Below are positions 8,873 to 18,798 of a stretch of DNA of 35,165 nt, in pieces. This DNA is from Pseudomonadota bacterium. GTDB taxonomy: Bacteria; Desulfobacterota; Desulfobulbia; Desulfobulbales; Desulfocapsaceae. Every line of letters starts with the position of its first letter. Position 1 is the stretch's first letter. Below the pieces are notes generated by a model. It did no database searches, was not told the DNA's origin, and saw nothing but the letters and a program-made list of their open reading frames with translations. Location: the NCBI GenBank assembly GCA_023412495.1, contig JAEYNP010000068.1:1-35165 (forward strand), given 5' to 3'. The position numbers and the translations under genes were made by a program.

Positions 8873-11800
8873 TCACTGCTCTATGTCCGCTTGTTCCTTC
8901 CGGTGATCCTTTGCCACCAGCATGTAAATAGACGGCACCACGAATAGGGTAAAGAGGGTGCCGATGGCCATGCCGCCGACCAGGGTCAGGCCAATGGAAT
9001 TCCGGGCTGCGGCACCGGCGCCGGAAACCAGGGTGAGCGGAAAATGTCCGGCGATGGTGGCGGCGCTGGTCATGAGGATCGGTCGCAGGCGGGTCATCGA
9101 GGCTTCATGGACCGCCGCAAGCTTGCTGTGTCCCTGCTCCTGCATCCGGTTGGCGAATTCGACGATGAGGATGCCGTTCTTCGAAACCAGCCCGACAAGG
9201 GTCACCATGCCGACCTGTGAATAGATATTGAGAGTAGTGGTCCAGCCGTGGGTCCAGAACTGCACATTGGGATCCGGCATCTTCAGGAAGGAGAAGAGCA
9301 GCGCCCCGAAAATGGCAAGCGGCACCGAGCCGGCCAGGATGACGAAGGGGTCGCGGAAGCTGTTGAATTGCGCCGCCAGCACCAGGAAGATAAGGACGAC
9401 GGCTAGCAGGAAGGTGGGCAGGAACTGGTTGCCTTCGACCCTCAACTGGCGCGATTCGCCGGTATAGTCTATCACATAGCCTTCCGGCAGGATTTTTGCC
9501 GCCTCGTCCTCCAGAAACTTGAGCGCCTCGTCCAGCGGCCGGACGGCCACCCCGCTCAGCTTGACGGCGTTCAGCTGCTGCATCCGGTTCAATGAGCGCG
9601 GAACGACGGTATCGCGAATGGTGGCGACTGTAGCCAGAGACACCAACCGGTCGTTCGGCCCCTCGATGTAGATATCCTTCAGCTGTCCGGGAGTGAGGCG
9701 ATCAACCCGTTGAACCTGAGGAATCACTTTATAGCTGCGCCCGGCGATATCGAATCGGTTGACGAAATCGCCGCCGGCCATCGAGCCGACATCCGCCCCC
9801 ACCTGCCGGAGATTGAGACCGAGGTCGGCCACCTTGTCGCGGTCGACAATGAACTCGGACTGGGGTTGGTCGATCTTGACATCGATCATCGGCGGGAAGG
9901 CGAACATCTGGCTCTCAATTGCCTTCATCTGCAATTGTCTTACAAAATCGAGGATCTGCTCCGCATCCGCGGTCGAGGTGACAACGAACTCCACCGGGAA
10001 GTCCCCACCCCCCGGCAGGGCCGGCGGCAAGACCGGAAAGACCTGGATACCGGTCACATCCCCCAGCATCCCCTGCACCTGTGGCAGGATCTGGTAAATG
10101 CTCCTCTCCCTCTCATCCCATGGTTTGACCACCATGCCGCCGAAGCCAGAGTTGGGAAAAGTGATCTGGAAGGTGAATTCCGTCTCCGGCACTGACAGGA
10201 AGATCTTGTTCACCGCCGCTGCATAGCGGCTGTTCTGGTCGAGGGTGGAGTTGGCGGAGGCGTCCAAAATGCCGAAGATGACCCCCTGATCCTCGGTCGG
10301 GGCCAGTTCCTTTGGGGACATGAGGAACATTGGGATGGTGAGGATGCTCACTACCACCCAGACCATATAGACCGCCGGCCGGCTGCGCAGGGTTCCGGCC
10401 AGGAGCCGCCCGTAGAATCCGCGCATCCTCTCGAAGTCGCGAGATATCCGGCCAGCGAGGCCGCGCTCGGCAAGGCCTGGCTTGAGCAGCTTGGCCGACA
10501 TCATGGGAGACAGCGTCAGCGCCACGACCCCGGAGATGACCACGGCGCCGGCCAGGGTGAAGGCGAATTCGCGAAAGAGCGAGCCGGTGAGGCCGCCCTG
10601 AAGCCCGATGGGAGCGTACACCGCCGCGAGCGTCACCGTCATGGCGATAATCGGCCCGACCAACTCGCGGGCACCCTTGAGAGCTGCCTCAAATGGCTTC
10701 TCGCCCAAACCGATATGGCGCTGGACGTTCTCCACCACCACGATGGCGTCGTCGACCACCAGTCCCACCGAGAGCACGACGGCAAGCAGGGTCAGCAGGT
10801 TGATGGTGAAACCGAATATCTGCATCAAAAACACCGCGCCGATCAGCGACAGCGGTATGGCCACGACCGGAATGAGCACCGAACGCAGCGAACCGAGGAA
10901 GAGAAATATGACTACGACCACGATGAGCAGGGTGTCTGCCAAGGTCTTGAGGACCTCACGGATGGCATTGGTGATGTAGTTGGTGGCGTCATAGGCCACC
11001 TGCGCGTCCATGCCTGTCGGCAGGTCTCTCTTGATCCCCACCATCTCCCTGCTCACCCGCTTGATGACATCCACGGAGTTGGCGTTGGGCAAGACCCAGA
11101 CGCCGATAAAGACGGCCGTCTGGCCCGAAAAGCGCACCTCGGCCTCATAGTCTTCGGCGCCGAGCACCACGTCGGCGATATCACCCAGACGGATGATGGC
11201 CCCGTCCTGCTGCCGGACCACCAGCCGCTTGAACTCCTCGACGCTCTGCAGGTTGGTATCGGCAGTGAGGTTGATCTGGGTAAGCGAGCCCTTGGTCTGA
11301 CCCAGCGCGGCAAGATAGTTGTTGGCTGCAAGCGCCTGCCGCACCTGCATCGGACTTATGTTGTAGGCGGCCATTCGGTCGGGCTTCAACCAGACACGCA
11401 TGGCAAAGGTTCTCGCCCCGAGGATGTCGGCCCGCTGAACCCCTTCGATGGCCGAGAGACGGGGCTGCACCACCCTCACCAGATAATCGGTGATCTCGTT
11501 CTGCATCAGGATGTCCGAGGTAAAGCTGAGGTAAGCCGAAGCGAACCGGGTATCGGCGGTCTCAATGTTGATCACCGGCACCTCCGCCTCGGGCGGCAGG
11601 TCGCGGCGCACCTGGTCGACCTTGGAGCTGATCTCCGCAAGGGCCTTGGTGGCATCATAGTTGAGCTTCAGGCGAACGTTGATGGTGGAAAGGCCCAGCT
11701 TGGACTGCGATTCGATATAGTCGATGCCGTCGGCGGCGGCAATAGCCCGCTCGAGCGGCGTGGTGATGAAGCCGCGCACCAGCTCCGCGCTCGCGCCGAC

Positions 11801-11950
11801 ATAGGTGGTGGTGACGGTCACCATCGCGTTCTCGCTCTGCGGATACTGGCGGACATTGAGAGAACGGATCGCCTGCAGTCCCGCAATCAGGATCACCAGG
11901 CTGACCACCATCGCCAGAACCGGCCGGCGGATGAAAAGATCGGTAGACAT
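8873..11950 (-). CDS. RND multidrug efflux permease (HAE1 family)
   Basis: This 1025-residue inner-membrane proton antiporter has the AcrB/MexB layout. TM1 is at residues 11-28, after the typical MSTDLFIRRPVLAMV start. A large periplasmic loop follows, then TM2-6 from about 340. The TM4 proton-relay pair Asp400-Asp401 lies in GLVVDDAIVVVEN, and a second large loop is followed by a final TM bundle (VVLIFLVLAAQF, FPLTLVSGAGAAARNSIG). The Asp pair marks the drug/proton (HAE) class rather than the heavy-metal class. It is the second gene of an operon with the adaptor at 12003-13127, 52 bp upstream. No outer-membrane channel is encoded here, so a TolC-type partner must come from elsewhere. The substrate is not predictable. 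Confidence 0.95.
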   Translation of the reverse strand: MSTDLFIRRPVLAMVVSLVILIAGLQAIRSLNVRQYPQSENAMVTVTTTYVGASAELVRGFITTPLERAIAAADGIDYIESQSKLGLSTINVRLKLNYDATKALAEISSKVDQVRRDLPPEAEVPVINIETADTRFASAYLSFTSDILMQNEITDYLVRVVQPRLSAIEGVQRADILGARTFAMRVWLKPDRMAAYNISPMQVRQALAANNYLAALGQTKGSLTQINLTADTNLQSVEEFKRLVVRQQDGAIIRLGDIADVVLGAEDYEAEVRFSGQTAVFIGVWVLPNANSVDVIKRVSREMVGIKRDLPTGMDAQVAYDATNYITNAIREVLKTLADTLLIVVVVIFLFLGSLRSVLIPVVAIPLSLIGAVFLMQIFGFTINLLTLLAVVLSVGLVVDDAIVVVENVQRHIGLGEKPFEAALKGARELVGPIIAMTVTLAAVYAPIGLQGGLTGSLFREFAFTLAGAVVISGVVALTLSPMMSAKLLKPGLAERGLAGRISRDFERMRGFYGRLLAGTLRSRPAVYMVWVVVSILTIPMFLMSPKELAPTEDQGVIFGILDASANSTLDQNSRYAAAVNKIFLSVPETEFTFQITFPNSGFGGMVVKPWDERERSIYQILPQVQGMLGDVTGIQVFPVLPPALPGGGDFPVEFVVTSTADAEQILDFVRQLQMKAIESQMFAFPPMIDVKIDQPQSEFIVDRDKVADLGLNLRQVGADVGSMAGGDFVNRFDIAGRSYKVIPQVQRVDRLTPGQLKDIYIEGPNDRLVSLATVATIRDTVVPRSLNRMQQLNAVKLSGVAVRPLDEALKFLEDEAAKILPEGYVIDYTGESRQLRVEGNQFLPTFLLAVVLIFLVLAAQFNSFRDPFVILAGSVPLAIFGALLFSFLKMPDPNVQFWTHGWTTTLNIYSQVGMVTLVGLVSKNGILIVEFANRMQEQGHSKLAAVHEASMTRLRPILMTSAATIAGHFPLTLVSGAGAAARNSIGLTLVGGMAIGTLFTLFVVPSIYMLVAKDHRKEQADIEQ

Positions 11951-12002
11951 TTTACGCTCCGTTCAGGTCGAGGATTTTCAGGCCGGCGCTATCCTCTTTA
12001 AA

Positions 12003-13127
12003 TCAGTTGTTCTCCGGTTTCGGCTGCAAGACGAAGTCCGGCGCCAGGCTGTTGTCTATCTCCACAGCCATCCCGTTGCGCAGCTTGAACACGCCGGTGC
12101 TCACAACGGTCACTCCTTCCTGCAGCCCCTCCGTTACCGCCATGAAATCACCGCGGCCCTCCCCCAGGCGGACGAACTGCTGTCGAAGCGCCTTATTGAC
12201 CTTGCCGCTTTCGTCCTTCTTCTCCTCGACGATGAAAACCGAATCGCCGTACGGGGCATAGAGCACTGCCGTGGCTGGGATCGCGAGGACCCGCCGCTCT
12301 TCCGGCAGAACCACGGCCACGTCGGCGTACATGCCAGGACGCAGGAAGTCGCCGGGATTGCTGATTGTGGCCTGCACCCGGATATTGCGGGTGACGGGAT
12401 CGACTTCAGGATTGACCGTGGTAATTTCTCCTTCGATTGTTTCCCCGGGCAAACTGTCGAAAGTCAACCGCACCGGCAAGCCGGTGCGGAGATGGACCAG
12501 ATCGTGTTGGGGCAGCTGGAAATTGACGTAGATCGGATCGAGGGACTGCAGGGACACGATGCCGTCCCCTTCCTTGAGGTACTGGCCGAGATTGACTAGA
12601 CGAATACCAAGGCGACCGGCGAAGGGGGCCCTGATTTTCTTTTTGTTGATGGCCGCCCTGATGTTGTCGGCCTGCGCCACGGCCTGCCGATGTTCAGCCA
12701 CCGCCGCATCGTATTCGGCAACGGGAATGACTTTCCTGGCAAGCAGCTGCCTTGCGCGATCGAGATTGCTTTTGGCCAGGACCACGGCCGCTTCGGCTCC
12801 CGGCAGCTGCGCCTCTTCCGAACGGATTTCCTGCTGCAGGAGTAAATCCCCAGCCTCGACCCTGCCGCCGGCCTCGAAAAGGATTTCCACCACCTTCCCA
12901 GGCAGATCCGCCGCCACGGTAACCCCCTGGACCGCCACCAGCGAGCCCACGCTCCTTAGTACCGATTCCCACTTGTCTGCCTGCACCTCCGTCACGGTGA
13001 CCTTGGTCGGAGGCGGCACGAAGCTCGCCCCCTGCTCTATCATCGTGCGGATCTGCAGAAATTTTATGCCGCCGATGATCCCTATCAGCACCGCCAGACC
13101 AACAAAAGCAAGCAGTATCTTTTTCAT
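12003..13127 (-). CDS. RND periplasmic adaptor (membrane fusion protein)
   Basis: This 374-residue protein bridges the RND permease and an outer-membrane channel. An N-terminal signal anchor is seen (LLAFVGLAVLIGIIGGI, residues 4-20). Next come the lipoyl half (GKVVEILFEAGGRVEAGDLLLQ), a short alpha-hairpin (about 95-160), the second lipoyl half (IRAPFAGRLGIRLVNLGQYL), and beta-barrel and membrane-proximal domains (NPEVDPVTRNIRVQATI, LRPGMYADVAVVL). There is no lipobox cysteine, so it is anchored by the helix rather than a lipid. It is the first gene of the operon with the permease, and the promoter should lie between 13128 and about 13250. Confidence 0.95.
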   Translation of the reverse strand: MKKILLAFVGLAVLIGIIGGIKFLQIRTMIEQGASFVPPPTKVTVTEVQADKWESVLRSVGSLVAVQGVTVAADLPGKVVEILFEAGGRVEAGDLLLQQEIRSEEAQLPGAEAAVVLAKSNLDRARQLLARKVIPVAEYDAAVAEHRQAVAQADNIRAAINKKKIRAPFAGRLGIRLVNLGQYLKEGDGIVSLQSLDPIYVNFQLPQHDLVHLRTGLPVRLTFDSLPGETIEGEITTVNPEVDPVTRNIRVQATISNPGDFLRPGMYADVAVVLPEERRVLAIPATAVLYAPYGDSVFIVEEKKDESGKVNKALRQQFVRLGEGRGDFMAVTEGLQEGVTVVSTGVFKLRNGMAVEIDNSLAPDFVLQPKPENN

Positions 13128-13729
13128 CGTAGTCGAAAAAATAATGAGGTTCGCGTGCCAATCTGCAACACCTGAATCACCTGACAGTACATAATATCCA
13201 TTATTAATTGCGAGTCAATAAAGGCAGTTGCGGGCGCGGGCGGCGGCAATACCGGCTAAAAATGACAATTCCCCTGCGAAAAACAGGCTCATCCCGCCAC
13301 CAGGCAGTCAACCGGGAATCGTTACAGCCTCGGCTGGTCCTGAGGCAGGTGGTCCCGGATCGCCTTCGCCCTTCTGAATCAGAGATCAAGTCTCGCAGCA
13401 GGGATTTGAGAAGCTGCTCTCAGAGACTGATGATGACATAGTTGTGCAAAGCTTATAGGAACAGACAATGAGTCTTGCATTGTTGGTCATTTTTTTCGAC
13501 AGGATCATAGACGATTTTAAAAAAAATTGACCATCGAACCAGGATTGGCCATTGGAGGTTCGATGTATCTCTGGTCCGATAAAGGATTGAATCATACGCG
13601 ACAAATGACTAGCTTCTCACCAAATACCTTGATGCTGATTTGTGTTATGCATCAATAAAAATACTCTGACATGTGATAAATAAAAAATGAAATCTAGTAA
13701 AGAGCATAGAAAATGAAGGAGGCAAGACC
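13128..13729. other. Divergent intergenic region between RND operon and peroxiredoxin
   Basis: No gene is supported; the short minus-strand frames lack ribosome sites and similarity. It holds the leftward RND promoter and the rightward peroxiredoxin promoter. One inverted repeat is clear: CATCGAACC (13532-13540) and GGTTCGATG (13557-13565) around a 16-nt spacer, within a larger imperfect repeat (gaccat / tggtc). It could be a regulator site, but it lies about 165 bp from the peroxiredoxin start. Composition turns AT-rich here. Confidence 0.5.
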
Positions 13730-14389
13730 ATGGCATTAAGAATAAATGATGAAGCCCCCAATTTCGTCGCTCAAACAACCCATGGTGAAATCAATTTTCA
13801 CGAATGGCTTGGCAATAGTTGGGGAATTCTGTTTTCACATCCCAAGGACTTTACTCCGGTTTGTACAACGGAACTCGGCTACATGGCCGGCCTGAAGGAG
13901 GAGTTCGAAAAAAGGAACTGCAAGATTATTGGGCTGAGTGTCGATGCGGTATCCAGCCATATCGAATGGCAAAAAGACATCCAGGAAACCCAGGGGCATT
14001 CCGTCAACTATCCAATGATAGGAGACAGCGATCTCGTCGTCGCCAAGCTCTATAACATGTTGCCGGCGGAAGAAGAAGGCACCGCCGAGCAGCGTTGCGC
14101 TGCAGAAAACGCGACCGTCAGATCCGTGTTCATCATTGGCCCGGACAAGAAAATCAAACTCATGCTGACGTACCCCATGTCCACCGGCCGCAATTTCGAT
14201 GAAATCCTGCGCGCTCTGGATTCCATGCAATTGACGGCTCGCTATAAGGTCGCCACTCCGGTAAATTGGCGTAAAGGCGACGATGTCATTATTGTCCCGG
14301 CCGTATCCGATGCCGAGGCAAAAAACTTATTCCCTGAAGGGTGGCAAACCATCAAACCGTATTTGCGCAAAGTCAAGCAGCCAGGATAA
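13730..14389 (+). CDS. 1-Cys peroxiredoxin (Prx6-type)
   Basis: This 219-residue thiol peroxidase reduces H2O2 and organic peroxides. The catalytic motif is HPKDFTPVCTTELG, with peroxidatic Cys45 in the PxxxTxxC context, and Arg131 (NATVRSVFII) completes the active site. The length, and the C-terminal extension with the TPVNWRKGDDVIIVPAVSD element, are those of the Prx6 group. Cys64 and Cys123 are not at the resolving position of 2-Cys enzymes. A strong GGAGG site precedes ATG 13730. It is monocistronic, between two long non-coding stretches, and probably protects this anaerobe from oxygen stress. Confidence 0.95.
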   Translation: MALRINDEAPNFVAQTTHGEINFHEWLGNSWGILFSHPKDFTPVCTTELGYMAGLKEEFEKRNCKIIGLSVDAVSSHIEWQKDIQETQGHSVNYPMIGDSDLVVAKLYNMLPAEEEGTAEQRCAAENATVRSVFIIGPDKKIKLMLTYPMSTGRNFDEILRALDSMQLTARYKVATPVNWRKGDDVIIVPAVSDAEAKNLFPEGWQTIKPYLRKVKQPG

Positions 14390-15171
14390 CTCACTATATC
14401 TCTCAATGAAACAGGACCCGGCCCTGCAGACCTGCCGAGAGTCCCAGGTTTCGAGATTGCGAATATCCGGGTGGTCCGGGGGTGGAGCAGCAGGAAGTGT
14501 TTTACGGCGGAGTCATGGACTATTGATGTCAAGCCTCATCTGTTGTCTTGTTTCTCCTGTTGGCCTCCAGATTTAGTTAGTATTTCGGCCACATTAGCGA
14601 GCAGGAAGCCAAATTTACTGCGCAACCTTACTCCATTCGACAATTGACATTACACTAGATTTTTCCCTTCCTCTACCATAAACAGGCTAACAATATCCGT
14701 CCAGAACGATATAACAACCTTACAACAACCGGCGGATAATCCGTTGCAAAAAAAGCATTGAGAAAACATCTGAAAAAGGATAGGCTATTTTTTGCGTTTT
14801 CCGAACAATAGCTCCTTCCCAATAAAGGGATATTGAAGTGACGTTCTGCGCAATTGCTCTTTACCGGGTAAAATCGAAAAGCGGCAGCCGGAATCTCTCG
14901 ATCATTCATTGCTTGTGCTACGGGGGAAGGTGTTGCACACTTCCCTGCTTGCGCATGCTCGCACAATCGGCCATGTTTTCAGCCAGACCAGCAACAGCCT
15001 GCCTAAATCCTCCTGTCTTCTGGCAAATATACCCTCACATACTGTATCCCTGCATATATCACTTCTATTCTCTAAGGGATGTATTCCGAAGCATCTTCGC
15101 GCCTTAAAACCTTCAACCTGCAATCTTTCATGGGCTCAGGACCAAAAATAATTAAAAGGAGAGGGAACCCA
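14390..15171. other. Long non-coding stretch before the TAXI gene
   Basis: I see no gene, riboswitch or convincing terminator in these 780 bp. Short frames on both strands lack ribosome sites and plausible protein sequence. An AGGAGAG Shine-Dalgarno at the right end belongs to the TAXI gene. Confidence 0.5.
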
Positions 15172-16167
15172 ATGAGGAACAAAGTTCTAGCCTTGTTTGC
15201 CGCCATTCTTTCCACACTCGTGTTCTCAGCAGTGTCGATTGCTGCCGACGTTGAGCCTGTCCAGTTGGGATTAATGACGGGCGGACCGAAGGGGACGTAT
15301 TACCAGTTCGGCCTCAATCTCGAACAGTTGGCAAAACAGCAAGGTGTAAGTCTTAGTGTCTATAATTCAGCAGGTTCCGTTGAAAATATCTACGCCGTGT
15401 ACAAACGCCCCATGACCCAGATGGGGATAGTTCAATCGGATGTTTTGGCCTTTGTCTCTAGGGTTCAGAATGACCCGGTACTCAAACGGATCGCGCAAAA
15501 AATCAAAATGGTCTACCCGCTGTATAACGAGGAAGTACACTTGCTGGGCAACCGAGAAATCAAGTCATTTGACGATTTGGCAGGAAAGCGTGTGGCTATC
15601 GGCGAGGAAGGCAGCGGAACCTACCTTACGGCGAAGCTTTTGTTTGAAGTTTCAAATGTCAAGCCCTTGGAAGCCCTTCCTGTATCCTCTGACGAAGCAT
15701 TGCCGCTTGTCAAGGCGGGAAAACTTGATGCCCTATTCTATGTTGCCGGATATCCAGTAAAACTTTTTACCGAACAAGTGTCGTTGAGTGACCCCCTTGC
15801 GCTTATTCCTATCCAGAATCCGGCAATTACCGAATTTTACCCCACAGCAGACATTCCTGCCGGTACATACTCCTGGCAGTTACAGGATGTTCATTCGATT
15901 GCGGTGAAATCCGTGCTTGTCTCATATGATTTCAAAATGGCAAACTGTGAGAACGTTGGTAAATTTGCCCAGACTCTGGCTGATAATCTCGACTGGTTAA
16001 AAACAAACGGGCACCCGAAATGGAGTTCGGTCGACCTGGATTACCCTCTAAAGGGATGGGAGCAATACACTTGTGTCCAGAAGTACCGGTCGAAAAATTC
16101 TGCGGCAGCCAGACAGCCACAACAGGAAATCAATCCTGTTCTGCAGGCTATAAAAGAAATTTTGTAA
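15172..16167 (+). CDS. TAXI-family TRAP solute-binding protein (orphan)
   Basis: This 331-residue periplasmic binding protein has a Sec signal peptide (residues 1 to about 25, ending VSIAAD). The mature start VQLGLMTGGPKGTYYQFGLNLEQLAK is the TAXI family hallmark. Other family blocks are the NSAGSVENIYAV ligand-loop element, GKRVAIGEEGSGTYLTAKLLFE and DALFYVAGYP. TAXI proteins deliver small ligands to a fused DctQM permease, but no TRAP membrane gene is nearby. Instead the stop codon abuts the GTG start of an ExeA-like ATPase gene with a transmembrane anchor, suggesting a sensory or structural role. ATG 15172 has AGGAGAG 9 nt upstream; the frame is open further 5' but shows no signal or similarity there. 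Confidence 0.9.
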   Translation: MRNKVLALFAAILSTLVFSAVSIAADVEPVQLGLMTGGPKGTYYQFGLNLEQLAKQQGVSLSVYNSAGSVENIYAVYKRPMTQMGIVQSDVLAFVSRVQNDPVLKRIAQKIKMVYPLYNEEVHLLGNREIKSFDDLAGKRVAIGEEGSGTYLTAKLLFEVSNVKPLEALPVSSDEALPLVKAGKLDALFYVAGYPVKLFTEQVSLSDPLALIPIQNPAITEFYPTADIPAGTYSWQLQDVHSIAVKSVLVSYDFKMANCENVGKFAQTLADNLDWLKTNGHPKWSSVDLDYPLKGWEQYTCVQKYRSKNSAAARQPQQEINPVLQAIKEIL

Positions 16168-18132
16168 GTGCATTTTATTTACTCATTTAAAGACAATCAC
16201 GCTCAAATGTCTGGTGATCCTGACTTTATATGGATGGGGGAAACGCAGAGGGAGGCACTTGCTTCCCTGCGGCACGGTTTTTTTGAGAACAAGGGGTTTT
16301 TTCTTATCACAGGTGAAATCGGGACAGGAAAGACAACATTGATAAACAACCTGGTGAGGACTCTAGGTGAAGAGGTTATCATTGCAAGAGTTCATGAAAC
16401 CCGGATCGAAAATTTCGACTTTGTCAATTTCATTTCCCACGCAATGAAACTTGAGGAGGATTTCAAATCCAGGAGCAAGTTCCTCATTCATTTCAGCAAG
16501 TTTCTCAATGATGCATGCGCTGATGATAACATGGTCCTCCTTATCATAGACGAAGGGCCACGACTCAAAGGCCTGCTCCAAAAAATCCTCCTCTCAAAAA
16601 CAGATAAGCCTGACAAGAAACTTCCGAATATCTTCCTCTTGGAACAAAACGAACATAATACAATAGATCTCGACCACCGCGGCTCACCTCCCCAGCAAAC
16701 ATCTATCAACAATTCAATCCAACTATTCAAGGCTCACAAAACCGGTGAAATAATCAGACACCGCCTCCGAGTAGCCGGCGCTGAATATGACATATACAGC
16801 TCAGGACCGATTCTGGCTGTACATGCAATTTCAGATGGGGCTCCGCGCATGAGTTGCGAGCAATGCGATGCTACTACTGGATTCGTCAATGAAGCGCAGA
16901 CAATAACAGCGGAAATTGTAGAGAACTGCGACACTCTCAACGGTCGCACCAGGACAGGTTCGAATGAAACTGCAGCACCGGGAGCACATGATTCTTTGCT
17001 TAACCGTGATATTTCTCCCGTCTCGATCTGGCTGAAGGGAGTCTCCTTGGGAGTCTTCCTGGCAGTGGCATTTTTTGCAGCCTATGCCCTTCAAACACGC
17101 TACGGCAGGGAGATTTCCCAGGATGCAGGAGGCTATGCTCCAAAAACAAACCAGGATTTACAGAAGTCGGATGAACAACTGTCCAACACGGCCAGAGAAA
17201 CGAGCGGCGATCCTCGCTCACCCGCACAAAATGATTCGAATTCGGTAAATTCATTAAAAATAAAGGAGGAAGCGGCTCTTCGTGCCCTAAACCTCACCTC
17301 GACGCAGGCATTGCCCCCGTCGGACAAGCGAGAATATCCCGCTGTTCGCGTGGATCGTGAACCGACTTCACCTTCGAATAACGCATCCGCGATATCGACC
17401 GCAAACCCTCAAGTAGGCTCACCTGCTTATACAGGGATGAAAGCGACACGAAAAGAAACTGTATTCTCACCCCAAGAATACATCAAAACACAAACAGGCC
17501 TTACAACTGAAAAGGATCAGGACTTCCATAAGATTTCTGAAACCGGATCGTTTCAAACAGAGCAGATCCGGATTCAAAAGGTATCGGTCATCGAGGGTCA
17601 ACTCAATAAAGAGGAAAAACCTCAGCCTGCACAGCCGTTGGATAAGATACAGAAAGCACCCCTGCAAAGTGATCGTGAGGCCGAAAAAGGAGAGGGAACT
17701 ATTTTTCGTAAGGCTGCTGAAACAAACCCGGAAGTGGACACTCCTGTCTCATCATCCGACCGGGATGCATCTTTGGCCACAGTTGATACGATGAGGAAAA
17801 TGGTATCTCGACCTCCTGTTTCTGTTATAGAGGGTGATAATCATCAAATAAGAGCGCGGAGAGCCGAATCAAAGGATATTCTTAAGGCAGTCTCCCAAAT
17901 GTTAGAAAATTCAGGTAATTCTGTTGAAAGTTCAAGAGCGGCAATCACCAATAGTTCGAATCTGAAAAATGCAGCACCCTCCACCGAAGACAAACCCGAC
18001 AGCAGTATAGATCATGCTGCAAACCAGTTCGAGGAAGAGCATTCGACACAAAAAGATATCGCAAGACCTCCTGCGAATGAAGTTGACGCCACAGAGATCA
18101 TAGATCACATCCTCATTAAACGTGTAAAATAG
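16168..18132 (+). CDS. ExeA/GspA-like membrane AAA ATPase with long hydrophilic tail, ATPase motifs partly degenerate
   Basis: A 654-residue protein. The N-terminal 260 residues match the ExeA-type ATPase used in secretion and in PEP-CTERM/exopolysaccharide loci: FIWMGETQREALASL, Walker A GEIGTGKT (49-56), Walker B MVLLIIDE (122-129), LPNIFLLEQNE and RHRLRVAGAE. The usual IDEAQ is IDEGP. The Arg-rich NRALRQRI sensor block is replaced by RGSPPQQTS, and the SGGYPRLIN block reads SDGAPRMSC, so hydrolysis may be impaired. A single TM helix (about 289-308) follows, then about 340 hydrophilic residues rich in Ser, Lys, Glu and Gln, probably periplasmic and disordered. The start is GTG 16168, directly after the TAXI stop (translational coupling); it restores the family N-terminus, whereas ATG 16207 would remove it. 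Confidence 0.75.
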   Translation: MHFIYSFKDNHAQMSGDPDFIWMGETQREALASLRHGFFENKGFFLITGEIGTGKTTLINNLVRTLGEEVIIARVHETRIENFDFVNFISHAMKLEEDFKSRSKFLIHFSKFLNDACADDNMVLLIIDEGPRLKGLLQKILLSKTDKPDKKLPNIFLLEQNEHNTIDLDHRGSPPQQTSINNSIQLFKAHKTGEIIRHRLRVAGAEYDIYSSGPILAVHAISDGAPRMSCEQCDATTGFVNEAQTITAEIVENCDTLNGRTRTGSNETAAPGAHDSLLNRDISPVSIWLKGVSLGVFLAVAFFAAYALQTRYGREISQDAGGYAPKTNQDLQKSDEQLSNTARETSGDPRSPAQNDSNSVNSLKIKEEAALRALNLTSTQALPPSDKREYPAVRVDREPTSPSNNASAISTANPQVGSPAYTGMKATRKETVFSPQEYIKTQTGLTTEKDQDFHKISETGSFQTEQIRIQKVSVIEGQLNKEEKPQPAQPLDKIQKAPLQSDREAEKGEGTIFRKAAETNPEVDTPVSSSDRDASLATVDTMRKMVSRPPVSVIEGDNHQIRARRAESKDILKAVSQMLENSGNSVESSRAAITNSSNLKNAAPSTEDKPDSSIDHAANQFEEEHSTQKDIARPPANEVDATEIIDHILIKRVK

Positions 18133-18547
18133 GTATGTAGCACTCACCTTGTATCTTTGATCAAGTATCCGACCTGATACAGATATTCTACCTATTACCT
18201 AAATCGTTAAACACTTACAAGATTGGTGATCATTCTGCTCATTATAATACTGTTAGACTCCTGACATATAACATTGCCGGAAAAATTAATTAAAAAGGAA
18301 AAAATATCTTCATAGGTTTATACGCAATAATTCCTGTATATCCAACAAGATAGTGGCGAAATAGGCAAATATACCCTATGCGTATTGATATTCCTACCTA
18401 TTGATTTTGATTGGCAGAAAAGGTAGAAATTTATTAGTAACAATTGTTTGGTCAAACTACACTTGGCATCGATATTCATTTCACCAACGTTTGAAACGTA
18501 ACGATACCAATCGACAAATTCTACAAATTCTAGCTTTTACTGCTATG
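18133..18547. other. AT-rich intergenic region
   Basis: No gene or convincing regulatory element is seen. Several CCTATT/AATAGG-like hexamers recur, without clear symmetry. The composition is markedly AT-rich compared with the flanks at 1-12 kb and 26-33 kb. Confidence 0.45.
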
Positions 18548-18787
18548 CTAAATTTTACTATTAACCATTTTCAGTTCCATACTAGTTAACTCACAAGCAC
18601 ATATAGAGATAATCTCGGACAAAATTTCAGGATGTTCACTTTCAGACTTTTCCAAAGCATCGAGAATAACTTCCAAAGCATCACTTGGTAACGATCTGGA
18701 TTTTGCTCTCCATAAACTTTTTTTAAAGTTACGACTGATGTCTAAATCTGACCTATTTAAAGCTACAATTAAAGTTCTGAGAGACAT
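18548..18787 (-). CDS. Hypothetical 79-residue protein, divergent from luxR
   Basis: A short minus-strand frame, MSLRTLIVALNRSDLDIS..., whose start lies only 11 bp from the luxR-type start on the other strand. The composition is protein-like and mostly helical (SDALEVILDALEKSESEHPEILSEIIS). I see no similarity, no signal peptide, and no good ribosome site before ATG 18787. It may be a real small gene sharing a divergent promoter region with luxR, or a chance frame. Confidence 0.35.
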   Translation of the reverse strand: MSLRTLIVALNRSDLDISRNFKKSLWRAKSRSLPSDALEVILDALEKSESEHPEILSEIISICACELTSMELKMVNSKI

Positions 18788-18798
18788 ATCGTTGGAGT

